This document shows positions 6,479 through 13,267 of a stretch of 13,827 bases of DNA, in pieces. The DNA comes from DASTSN01 sp035549175 (GTDB lineage: Bacteria; Bacteroidota; Bacteroidia; Chitinophagales; Chitinophagaceae). Position 1 is the stretch's first letter. Each line of letters opens with the position of its first letter. The position numbers and the translations under genes are program-made. A model generated the notes under the pieces. The model ran no database searches. It was not told the origin of the DNA and saw nothing but the letters and a program-made list of their open reading frames with translations. The stretch covers positions 1 to 13,827 of the forward strand of contig DASZRL010000118.1 of the NCBI GenBank assembly GCA_035549175.1, given 5' to 3'.

Positions 6479-7474
6479 TTATTCCTTCAGGATCCTTTCT
6501 ATTTCTTCCAGTTCCCCGGTGGTGAAAGCCAGGTTGGCGAGCGCATCCAGGTTATTGTCCAGTTGCTGCACCGAACTGGCCCCGACCAGGACCGTCGTGA
6601 TCCGCGGGTCCTTAAGCAGCCAGGCCAGTGCCATCTGCGCCAGGGACTGGCCACGGCGGCCAGCCAACTCGTGAAGCGCCCGTATCTTGGCCAGCCTCTC
6701 TTCGGAGACCTCGGCTTGTTTCAGAAAACCCCAGGACTTGGCCGCCCGGGAATCGGAGGGGATTCCCTTCAGGTAGCGGTCTGTGAGCAAACCCTGGGCC
6801 AGCGGCGAATAGGGAATGCAGCCCACGCCCTCGCTGCCCAGCAGGTCCAGCAGGCCGCCTTCCACCCAGCGCTCGAACATGGAATACTTGGGCTGGTGGA
6901 TCAGACAGGGCGTACCCAGCTGGCGAAGAATTTCCAGCGCCCGCCGGGTAGTATCAGCCGGGTAATTCGATAACCCGACATACAAGGCTTTCCCCTGCCG
7001 CACGGCCGTGTCCAGCGCCATCATCGTCTCCTCCAGCGGGGTATCCGGGTCGGGACGATGGGAATAAAAAATATCCACATAATCCAGGCCCATCCGGCGC
7101 AGGCTCTGATCCAGGCTGGCCAGCAAATACTTCCGGGATCCCCACTCCCCATAAGGACCGGGCCACATCCGATATCCGGCCTTGGTAGAGAGGATCAATT
7201 CATCACGCCGGAACCCGCTGAAATCGTCGCGCAGAATGCGGCCAAAATTTTCCTCGGCGGTACCGGGCTCCGGTCCATAATTATTAGCCAGGTCGAAATG
7301 GGTGATGCCCCGGTCAAAGGCGCGGCGCAGAATGGCCCGCCCGTTTTCCAGGGCATCCACGGATCCGAAATTATGCCAGAGGCCCAGGGAAATCGCCGGC
7401 AGCAACAGACCACTGTGACCGCAGCGGTTGTATTTCATGTGATCGTACCGGTCGGAAGCAGGGAGATATTGCAT
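6479..7474 (-). CDS. yghZ: Aldo/keto reductase, YghZ (L-glyceraldehyde 3-phosphate reductase) type
   Basis: 331-aa NADPH-dependent aldo/keto reductase resembling E. coli YghZ (Gpr) along its whole length. Shared phrases include LPAISLGLWHNFG, GITHFDLANNYG, GSRKYLLASLDQSLRRMGL and IYSPLAQGLL-like text. The catalytic tetrad is D61, Y66, K98 (STKAGY) and H139 (YSHRPD). The start at 7474 matches the YghZ N-terminus (ERYGQMQY versus DRYDHMKY), so the later Met13 is not preferred. The C-terminus is about 15 residues shorter than YghZ. The enzyme family reduces L-glyceraldehyde 3-phosphate and methylglyoxal in E. coli. Here it follows the epimerase gene by 31 bp and so is probably co-transcribed with mannan genes. 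That suggests reduction of a reactive sugar or aldehyde arising in the pathway, but the true substrate is unknown. Confidence 0.92.
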   Translation of the reverse strand: MQYLPASDRYDHMKYNRCGHSGLLLPAISLGLWHNFGSVDALENGRAILRRAFDRGITHFDLANNYGPEPGTAEENFGRILRDDFSGFRRDELILSTKAGYRMWPGPYGEWGSRKYLLASLDQSLRRMGLDYVDIFYSHRPDPDTPLEETMMALDTAVRQGKALYVGLSNYPADTTRRALEILRQLGTPCLIHQPKYSMFERWVEGGLLDLLGSEGVGCIPYSPLAQGLLTDRYLKGIPSDSRAAKSWGFLKQAEVSEERLAKIRALHELAGRRGQSLAQMALAWLLKDPRITTVLVGASSVQQLDNNLDALANLAFTTGELEEIERILKE

Positions 7475-7505
7475 GGGAATGTTTTAGGTGGTTGGAACCG
7501 GAGAC

Positions 7506-8798
7506 CTACGCCGGATCCTGCAGGATCGGAGGCCAGGACGAAGGTAATATAGTTGTATTATCCAGTCTAACCAGGATTTCCAGGCAGGCCCGGGCGTTAT
7601 GATAGGGGCATTTCCAGGGTCCAACCTTATCCTGGCCTTCCATGGGAACCTGGTATGCGTCCACGCCCCACCACCATTCTCCCCCGCGGCGGTCCAGGAT
7701 ACAGGCCTTGATAAATCCCCAGCTTTCAAGAGCCAGGGACAGAAAGGCGGACTCTCCTCCCAGCTGCCAGGCGTTGAAGAAACCGACCATGGCCTCGGCC
7801 TGGGCCCACCAGTGTTTTTCCCGGACCAGGCCACGGGCCGGCTCCCATTCATACCAAAGGCCCCCATCGCGGTCCAACCCAACCCGCGCACCACGGGCGA
7901 GCCCCAGGGCAGGGGCGTTCCATGCCGATTCGAGTGCCGGGTCCCGGACTACCCGGGCGGCTTCCACAAGCAGCCAGCTGGCTTCGATCTCATGGCCGTA
8001 GGATACCAGCTCACTGCTCGGCTGCCAGTCCGCGTTAAAAAAAAGCCGTAGCCGTTCACCGGACGGGTCCAGAAAATGGTCCCTGAAGTTACCCAGCAGC
8101 CGGCGAATCGACCCTTCCAGGCCGGCTCCCGGATCAACCTGGTACAGCGCTGTGTAGGCTTCCAGGATATGCAGGTGGGTGTTTAGTGTCTTGTCTGCAT
8201 GGGCATCCTTCTCGCTCAGCCGTCGGTCGGCCAACGGCTGCCAGTTCCGACCGAAAGCTTCCCCATATCCCCCGTTCTGCGGATCAAACCCGTGCCGTTC
8301 CAGCAGGTGGAAGGTTTCCCGGGCCAGTTGCAGGGCGGCGGTTTCCCCCGTGCAGGCATAATAGGCGCACAGGCCATATACAGCGAACGCCTGGCCGTAG
8401 AGCTGCTTTTTAATCTCCAGGGGTTCGCCTGTCGCCTGCACGGTCCAGTAAAATCCGCCATACTCCTTATCCAGGAAGTTTTCCCGCAGGTAATCATAGG
8501 CTCTGCGGGCCATGACCAGGCAGGACGCATCTCCCAGGTACTGGTACGCCGTAGCGAAGGTCCACAGGATGCGGGCGTGCAGCACCATGCCCTTCGGAGC
8601 GAGTGGCATGACCCGCCCCGCCTGATCGATACGCCCCGCAAATCCTCCGTTCACCGCATCCACGGCATGCGCTTTCCAGTAAGACAGGATATGCGCGAGC
8701 TCCTGGCGTAGTTCTGCCTGCCAGCCGTCCGGGCTTTGCGGAATACCCTTTGCTGGCCGTTCCGGTAACCGGGGCGCGTCCGCAGTAGCCGCCCTCAT
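7506..8798 (-). CDS. AGE-family 2-epimerase, likely mannobiose (cellobiose) 2-epimerase
   Basis: 430-aa (alpha/alpha)6-barrel protein of the N-acylglucosamine 2-epimerase family. It would convert the reducing-end mannose of beta-1,4-mannobiose to glucose, giving 4-O-beta-D-mannosyl-D-glucose in the cytoplasm. The conserved histidines are at about H207 (NTHLHILEAY), H269 (SYGHEIEASWLL) and H400 (CPYHNARA), matching the catalytic set of cellobiose 2-epimerases. KHWWAQAEAM near 328-337 is another family signature. The ATG overlaps the GH130 stop by 4 bp (ATGA), indicating translational coupling with the enzyme that uses its product. The first 25 or so residues (MRAATADAPRLPERP...) precede the usual family start and contain no other Met, so the start may be extended or use a non-ATG codon. 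The GH130 neighbour is the main reason for choosing mannobiose over renin-binding or GlcNAc roles. Confidence 0.93.
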   Translation of the reverse strand: MRAATADAPRLPERPAKGIPQSPDGWQAELRQELAHILSYWKAHAVDAVNGGFAGRIDQAGRVMPLAPKGMVLHARILWTFATAYQYLGDASCLVMARRAYDYLRENFLDKEYGGFYWTVQATGEPLEIKKQLYGQAFAVYGLCAYYACTGETAALQLARETFHLLERHGFDPQNGGYGEAFGRNWQPLADRRLSEKDAHADKTLNTHLHILEAYTALYQVDPGAGLEGSIRRLLGNFRDHFLDPSGERLRLFFNADWQPSSELVSYGHEIEASWLLVEAARVVRDPALESAWNAPALGLARGARVGLDRDGGLWYEWEPARGLVREKHWWAQAEAMVGFFNAWQLGGESAFLSLALESWGFIKACILDRRGGEWWWGVDAYQVPMEGQDKVGPWKCPYHNARACLEILVRLDNTTILPSSWPPILQDPA

Positions 8799-9994
8799 GG
8801 CCGAGAAGCCATTTGCCGGGCAGCCATCCGCCGGTTTTTATCAATCAGGTTGTCCAGGTCCCGCACGGTCGCGTCGGAGCTGAGGCCATCGGGCGGTGTA
8901 TGCATAACATAATCCACTAGTTGCCCGATGGTGGACGTAGCCACATGGATGCGTGAGTCCGAGGAGGCATAATATATAAATACGCGTCCATCCGGCCCGG
9001 CGATCCAACCATTGCTGAACAGTACATTGGAGACATCCCCCACCCGCTCCTCTCCCTCCGGAGCCATAAAGTACCCGCCCGGTTTGTGGATCACCCGCGA
9101 CAGATCGTGAAGGTCCGTCATGAAGAGGTAAAGAACGTACCGTAGGCCGGCGGCGGTATTGCGCACGCCATGGGCCAGGTGAAGCCATCCCCGCGGCGTC
9201 TTGATGGGCTCCGGGCCCAGGCCGTTTTTCAGCTCGTTTACTGTGTGGTACTGGCGGTGATCGATAATGACTTCATGATCCAGTACCGGCTGCTCAATGC
9301 GTTCGCAAAACCCCAGCCCGATGCCCCCGCCCCGTCCGGTCTGGATAAACCCGTCCTGGGGGCGCGTGTAGAAGGCATACTTCCCGTCTACAAACTCCGG
9401 GTGCAGCACTACGTTTCGCTGCTGCGGGGAGGGGGTCTTCAGATCCGGCAACCGTTCCCAGTCTACCAGGTTCCGGGTCCGCGCGATCCCGCACTGGGCA
9501 ATGGCTGCCGACTGGTCCACGACCCCGGCGGCAGGGTCACGGCGTTCCGTACAGAACAGCCCGTAAATCCAGCCATCCTGATGCTGCACGACACGCATGT
9601 CATATACATTTGTATCCGGATCCACGGTCTGCGGCATCCGGATGGGACGATCCCAGAACCGGAATCCGTCCAGGCCGTTGTCGCTTTCGGCCACCGCGAA
9701 AAAGGACTTCCGGTTCGCTGCCTCCACGCGGGCTATGAGTACGTATTTACCCTGGAACCGGATCGCGCCGGGATTAAAAACTGCATTGATCCCGAATCGC
9801 TCGGCCAGTCCCGGATTATCGCGCTCATCCAGGTCATACCGCCAGAACAGCGGGGTATGGGCCGCTGTGAGCACGGGGTAGCGGTATCGCAGATAGATCC
9901 CGTTCCCAGGCTCACAGGGTTCATTGGGACGAGCGAGCAGGTCGCGGTAGGCGTCTTCCAGCAGACGTAACCGGGAATGAAAGAGTGAAGCCAT
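8795..9994 (-). CDS. mgp: GH130 4-O-beta-D-mannosyl-D-glucose phosphorylase
   Basis: 399-aa five-bladed-propeller glycoside phosphorylase of family GH130. It would split mannosyl-glucose with inorganic phosphate to alpha-mannose 1-phosphate and glucose. The general acid Asp is D132 in TNVYDMRVV, aligning with D131 of Bacteroides fragilis MGP. Other family marks are NAVFNPGAI (residues about 70-78), YVLIARVE, and the HPEFVDGKYAFYTRP and LKNGLGPEPIKTPRGWL blocks. The length fits MGP (about 390 aa) rather than the shorter mannooligosaccharide phosphorylases. There is no signal peptide. It starts 22 bp after the symporter stop, and its stop overlaps the epimerase start. The order symporter, phosphorylase, epimerase mirrors the B. 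fragilis set around BF0772-BF0774. Which GH130 subfamily it falls in was judged from context and length, not from an alignment. Confidence 0.93.
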   Translation of the reverse strand: MASLFHSRLRLLEDAYRDLLARPNEPCEPGNGIYLRYRYPVLTAAHTPLFWRYDLDERDNPGLAERFGINAVFNPGAIRFQGKYVLIARVEAANRKSFFAVAESDNGLDGFRFWDRPIRMPQTVDPDTNVYDMRVVQHQDGWIYGLFCTERRDPAAGVVDQSAAIAQCGIARTRNLVDWERLPDLKTPSPQQRNVVLHPEFVDGKYAFYTRPQDGFIQTGRGGGIGLGFCERIEQPVLDHEVIIDHRQYHTVNELKNGLGPEPIKTPRGWLHLAHGVRNTAAGLRYVLYLFMTDLHDLSRVIHKPGGYFMAPEGEERVGDVSNVLFSNGWIAGPDGRVFIYYASSDSRIHVATSTIGQLVDYVMHTPPDGLSSDATVRDLDNLIDKNRRMAARQMASRP

Positions 9995-10016
9995 AGCAGC
10001 AGGGTTATTCGTTTAA

Positions 10017-11846
10017 TTAATCTTCCAGTTTGTCCCACCAGGTTTTTTTCAGGATCACCACGATCACGGCCAGCACCATCACGGTGTTCAGCAAAGGAAG
10101 CTTTAGCCAGAGTACCACGTACATGGGCAGGATCGTCAGGCAGCACTGGGCGACGATGCCCAGCACCACATTGAACAGGTCCCATCCCAACCGGTCATTA
10201 CCCCGGAAAGCCGGATCCTCCCGGACCACCTTTTCGTGAATCGGTTTCCAGAAACCCCAGGGACGAACGGTACGATAGAAATGCTTCAGTACGGATTCAT
10301 CGGTAGGCGGAGCAAGGTAGGTCCCTATGATGGAACCCGCAATGGAAATCAGGAAAAGCCAGGGCCAGTTGTACAGCGGGAGTCCGTCCAGCACATAGGG
10401 GAATACCAGGGCCGCCGCGATGCCGCTCATCATGCCCCAGAAAAAGCCACTGGCATTGAAGCGCCACCAATACCATTTGAACAGGTTGGCGGCGATATAG
10501 CCCCCATACAGCGCCCCGACGATCCATTGCAGGACACTGTTGACATCCCTGGCAAAGAATCCCAGGGCCACCCCTATCGCCACGACAAGAACACCTACCA
10601 GGTAGTTGACCCGCATGGTGCGCTTTGTGCTGGCTCCCGGGCGAATGTATTTGAGGTAAATGTCGTTGACAATATAGGCCTGGGCTGCGTTCAGGGTTCC
10701 GGAGAATGTCCCCATGAACGCGCCCAGCAGCCCGGTCAGCACCAATCCCAGGATGCCGGCCGGCAGGAAACTGTTTATGGAAGCTGGCAGGATTTTTTCA
10801 AAATCGGTGGGCTCCGGTCCATCGATACCCAGCCGCTTATAATACAGGAGTGCGAGAACCGTGAGGCCTATGACCATGGAATAGCGGACCGGCAACAGGA
10901 TGATAGAGACAAACCCGCTCATTTTGCTGGCTTCCCTGGGTGAACGGGTGGACAGCACTTTTTGCATGTCATAGTTTGGAGCAGGGCCTGCCAGGCTGGC
11001 AAATACCCCCTTGAACAGCATCATCATGAAAAACAGCCCGAAGAGCCCGAACCCGTCCTCGGCAATTTTCCGGTTGGCATCGGGTAGGATACGGCTCCAG
11101 TCCAGGTTCAGGCGCCAGTGAAAAAACGGGTTGAACCATCCGTCCGGAACCTGCAGGCGGGATCCGCTTGCGTGAAGGTGGGTCATGGCGATCACCCCGA
11201 TGGAAAGGCAGGCCACCGTCATGATCAGGTATTTGATCACATCGCCCAGAACAATGCTGTGCATGCCGCCGAGGATCGAATAAAACATGGCGAACAGGGT
11301 AAACACAATACCATACAGGTGGGGTACAAACTCCCGCGACACGTGAAAAGGCACATAGCGCTGGATAGGTTCCCAGGGAATAAAGATTTCCATGAACTTA
11401 CCCAGGCCGATAAAACCGTAGGCCAGGAAGCCAAAACAACCCAGCAGGGCGAAGGCTACCACGACGTTGTGGGAACTGCGGATACCCGGTCCGCTGGTTC
11501 CGAAGCGGGTGGCCAGCCATTCGGCTCCTGTCGTGGCATGGGACCGGCGAAGCCATTTGGACAGGAACATCATCATGAACACCTGGTTGAATACCGGCCA
11601 CAGCCAGGGGATCCAGATACTCTTCAAACCATACACAAAACAGAGGGCCACCATCCACATGGTTCCGCTGATGTCGAACATGTCGCTGGCATCGCTGAGT
11701 CCGAGCATATACCAGGGCAGGGCCTTGCCGCCCAGCAGGTAGCTTTCCTTGTTTAGCCTTGCCTTCTTGCGCAGGACCCACCCGATCACCAGCATGGTGA
11801 CCAGGTAGGCGGCCAGGATCAGAAAATCGATGGGATGCAGCTTCAT
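10017..11846 (-). CDS. Sodium:solute symporter (SSS family), likely mannobiose importer
   Basis: 609-aa inner-membrane protein of the SSS/SLC5 family with roughly 13-14 hydrophobic helices. The N-terminus (DFLILAAYLVTMLVIGWVLRKK, then SYLLGGKALPWYMLGLSDASDMFDISGT) is typical of SSS TM1-TM2 with its broken sodium-site helix. GAFMGTFSGTLNAAQAYIVNDIYLKYIRP is the conserved TM8-TM9 stretch containing the second sodium-site Ser/Thr residues. A C-terminal extension of about 100 residues (from VLKHFYRTVRPWGFW) precedes the last hydrophobic segments. It lies between the mannanase and the phosphorylase, as in B. fragilis, which makes mannobiose or short mannooligosaccharides the likely cargo. The start at 11846 follows a pyrimidine-rich leader with no Shine-Dalgarno match. 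There is no SusC/SusD pair in the window. Confidence 0.93.
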   Translation of the reverse strand: MKLHPIDFLILAAYLVTMLVIGWVLRKKARLNKESYLLGGKALPWYMLGLSDASDMFDISGTMWMVALCFVYGLKSIWIPWLWPVFNQVFMMMFLSKWLRRSHATTGAEWLATRFGTSGPGIRSSHNVVVAFALLGCFGFLAYGFIGLGKFMEIFIPWEPIQRYVPFHVSREFVPHLYGIVFTLFAMFYSILGGMHSIVLGDVIKYLIMTVACLSIGVIAMTHLHASGSRLQVPDGWFNPFFHWRLNLDWSRILPDANRKIAEDGFGLFGLFFMMMLFKGVFASLAGPAPNYDMQKVLSTRSPREASKMSGFVSIILLPVRYSMVIGLTVLALLYYKRLGIDGPEPTDFEKILPASINSFLPAGILGLVLTGLLGAFMGTFSGTLNAAQAYIVNDIYLKYIRPGASTKRTMRVNYLVGVLVVAIGVALGFFARDVNSVLQWIVGALYGGYIAANLFKWYWWRFNASGFFWGMMSGIAAALVFPYVLDGLPLYNWPWLFLISIAGSIIGTYLAPPTDESVLKHFYRTVRPWGFWKPIHEKVVREDPAFRGNDRLGWDLFNVVLGIVAQCCLTILPMYVVLWLKLPLLNTVMVLAVIVVILKKTWWDKLED

Positions 11847-11906
11847 GAAAAGGAGAAAAGAAAAGGTTGTTCGCGGAAGGGTAAACCAGTGTGTTTAGGG
11901 GTTAAT

Positions 11907-11914
11907 CAAAATTA
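11907..11914 (-). promoter_or_regulatory. Weak candidate -7 box before the symporter gene
   Basis: On the minus strand TAATTTTG fits the Bacteroidota -7 consensus TAnnTTTG, 60 bp upstream of the symporter start and overlapping the mannanase stop codon. No -33 TTG lies at the right distance. It could let the four cytoplasmic-step genes be expressed apart from the mannanase, but a chance match is quite possible. Confidence 0.25.
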
Positions 11915-13045
11915 GGGGTCCCGGTAAAGGGCCATCCCGGTGGCCGCCCGCTGAAACAGCATCCGGCTGTTCCGGGAAAAAAGGACAAAATCGGCCGCAG
12001 ATGCCTGTCCTTTGTAGGGAACATAAAATTCCGAAGAGCCGTCCGGCCGGGAACCCGCATTGCGCCAGGCCAGGGCATAGGCGATATGATGCGGAGCAAT
12101 GGCCTTCAGCAGGGTTCCGGTCCACCAGGTACTGTCCGGGACACCCCCGTACCCGAACTCGGTGAGGGCAGGCAGTTTGTTTTTTTCTGCCGCCAGCGCT
12201 TCGAGGATACCCAGGCTGTGGTCCAGGTCCGCCCGGAATCTCGCCGTATCCGTGCCACGCTGGTATATGTCGAAACCGATCACGTCCACCCATTCATCCC
12301 CCGGGTATCGCTCCAGGTATTCCTCGCGACTGCCAAACCGGTCCGTATTATAAGCGTACAACAGGTTATGCACCTGTTTTTGATCGCGTAGGTAGGATTC
12401 GGTAAACCGGTATAACCGGATAAATTCATCAGCCCCGCAATTTTTGCCACCCCACCAGAACCAACTGCCGTTGCACTCGTGGAAGGGCCGGAAAATCACC
12501 GGTATGGGTTCCCCGTGATCGCCGCGCAGGCTGTGCAGGAAGGCCGCAACCCGGTCCAGCCAGCTGCAGTAGCGGTCATGGCTGGCTCCGCCTGGCAAGA
12601 CGGACGCCACGGTGCCGGGGGCCGGATCCCAGGCGGTTTTGCCGGTAAGCGGATTGTTCAGGTGCCAGCTGATGGTAATGACCCCTCCGCGACGGTACGC
12701 CTCCCGGATGAATTCCCGCATCCGGTCGAAGGGCACACTGTCCAGATTAACGGGATGGTCGAGTTCCAGCCGGCCCAGTTCCCAGCCATACACGGCTGGG
12801 TAGTCTCCGGTGACATCCCGGATATCGCTGCGGCCTGGCTGGTATTTCCATCCCACGCCGTAAGCCAGGTCGTCCTGGTGACCAAACAGGATACCCCGGG
12901 CTGAAGAGGTCTTCAGATTCCGGTAGAGCGCCAGGGTGCGCGTGGAGGCATGCTTGTCGGCAGGTAATTCCCGCCAGGTCTGCGCCGCACCAGGCAGCGT
13001 GACCAGCAGGTACAGAAACCATGACAGGAAAGCCCGGTTGACCAT
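11912..13045 (-). CDS. Secreted GH26 endo-beta-1,4-mannanase
   Basis: 377-aa glycoside hydrolase of family GH26. A signal peptide (MVNRAFLSWFLYLLVTLPGAAQ) exports it; there is no lipobox cysteine, so it should be periplasmic or released rather than lipid-anchored. The TIM barrel starts at residue about 45 (RGILFGHQDDLAYG). The acid/base is E190 in FRPFHECNGSWFWWGG and the nucleophile is E296 in ALTEFGYGG, both diagnostic for GH26; SWHLNNPLTG and WVDVIGFDIYQ are further family blocks. No carbohydrate-binding module is attached. It is the first gene of the mannan cluster and diverges from the AraC-type gene. The B. fragilis homologue ManA releases mannobiose from mannan, which fits the downstream epimerase-phosphorylase pair. 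Confidence 0.94.
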   Translation of the reverse strand: MVNRAFLSWFLYLLVTLPGAAQTWRELPADKHASTRTLALYRNLKTSSARGILFGHQDDLAYGVGWKYQPGRSDIRDVTGDYPAVYGWELGRLELDHPVNLDSVPFDRMREFIREAYRRGGVITISWHLNNPLTGKTAWDPAPGTVASVLPGGASHDRYCSWLDRVAAFLHSLRGDHGEPIPVIFRPFHECNGSWFWWGGKNCGADEFIRLYRFTESYLRDQKQVHNLLYAYNTDRFGSREEYLERYPGDEWVDVIGFDIYQRGTDTARFRADLDHSLGILEALAAEKNKLPALTEFGYGGVPDSTWWTGTLLKAIAPHHIAYALAWRNAGSRPDGSSEFYVPYKGQASAADFVLFSRNSRMLFQRAATGMALYRDP

Positions 13046-13064
13046 ATGGCTTGCTTCGTTTGGT

Positions 13065-13072
13065 CAAATCTA
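13065..13072 (-). promoter_or_regulatory. Candidate -7 box of the mannan operon promoter
   Basis: Minus-strand TAGATTTG matches the Bacteroidota TAnnTTTG -7 consensus, 19 bp upstream of the mannanase ATG, implying a very short leader. No TTG or TTTG is present at the -33 distance. The left copy of the direct repeat (13090-13109) starts where the -33 region should be, so the promoter may depend on an activator bound there. Confidence 0.5.
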
Positions 13073-13089
13073 CCGCAGCTGCCCATAAA

Positions 13090-13109
13090 CCGCTAATACT
13101 ATTTTAACC
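13090..13109. repeat. Direct repeat copy 1, candidate AraC-type operator
   Basis: Sequence CCGCT-AA-TACTATTTTAACC. A second copy (CCGCT-TG-TACTATTTTAACC) lies at 13189-13208, identical at 18 of 20 positions and in the same orientation, 99 bp apart. Copy 1 sits just upstream of the candidate -7 box of the mannanase gene. Its length suits an AraC-family half-site or site. Binding itself is inference. Confidence 0.55.
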
Positions 13110-13130
13110 GGTATTCTGCATTTTTACCGG
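13108..13130. promoter_or_regulatory. Inverted repeat CCGGTA-N11-TACCGG
   Basis: Perfect 6-bp arms (13108-13113 and 13125-13130) flank an 11-bp AT-rich centre in the divergent control region. The centre-to-centre arm distance of 17 bp is about one and a half helical turns. It overlaps the end of direct repeat copy 1, so it could be a second regulator site or a chance repeat in a small intergenic region. Confidence 0.35.
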
Positions 13131-13188
13131 GACCTGTCAGGCCTTCCGGCCTCAATGAGCGAACCGGGGCTGGAACGGCCGCTGAACC

Positions 13189-13208
13189 CCGCTTGTACTA
13201 TTTTAACC
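13189..13208. repeat. Direct repeat copy 2, candidate AraC-type operator
   Basis: Second copy of the 20-bp repeat described at 13090-13109. It lies between the -33-like TTG and the -7 box of the promoter facing the AraC-type gene, a position that would block RNA polymerase. This fits negative autoregulation. Confidence 0.55.
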
Positions 13209-13225
13209 CTCCGGGGTTATATTTG
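13193..13225 (+). promoter_or_regulatory. Candidate promoter of the AraC-family gene
   Basis: TTG at 13193-13195 and TATATTTG at 13218-13225 are separated by 22 bp, fitting the Bacteroidota arrangement of a -33 TTG and a -7 TAnnTTTG. The -7 box ends 42 bp before the ATG at 13268. It is the best complete promoter match I found in the window. Confidence 0.55.
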
Positions 13226-13267
13226 GGATACCAAAGCGGTGCCCCCCGGCTTCCGCGTCCTGTCACT

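Noticed and set aside
5991..6674. Plus-strand open frame spanning the TolB-reductase gap
   Set aside because: It covers parts of two well-supported genes in antisense and has no family features.
10236..10943. Plus-strand open frame (235 codons) opposite the symporter
   Set aside because: It is the charged complement of membrane-helix codons; the SSS symporter in the other strand is unambiguous.
13139..13152. AGGCC-TTCC-GGCCT hairpin in the divergent region
   Set aside because: Only a 5-bp stem in GC-rich sequence, with no T-run and no clear position relative to either promoter.
13090..13208. Direct repeats as a transposon target duplication or remnant
   Set aside because: The 79 bp between the copies holds no inverted terminal repeats or transposase fragment, and placement over two promoters fits operators better.
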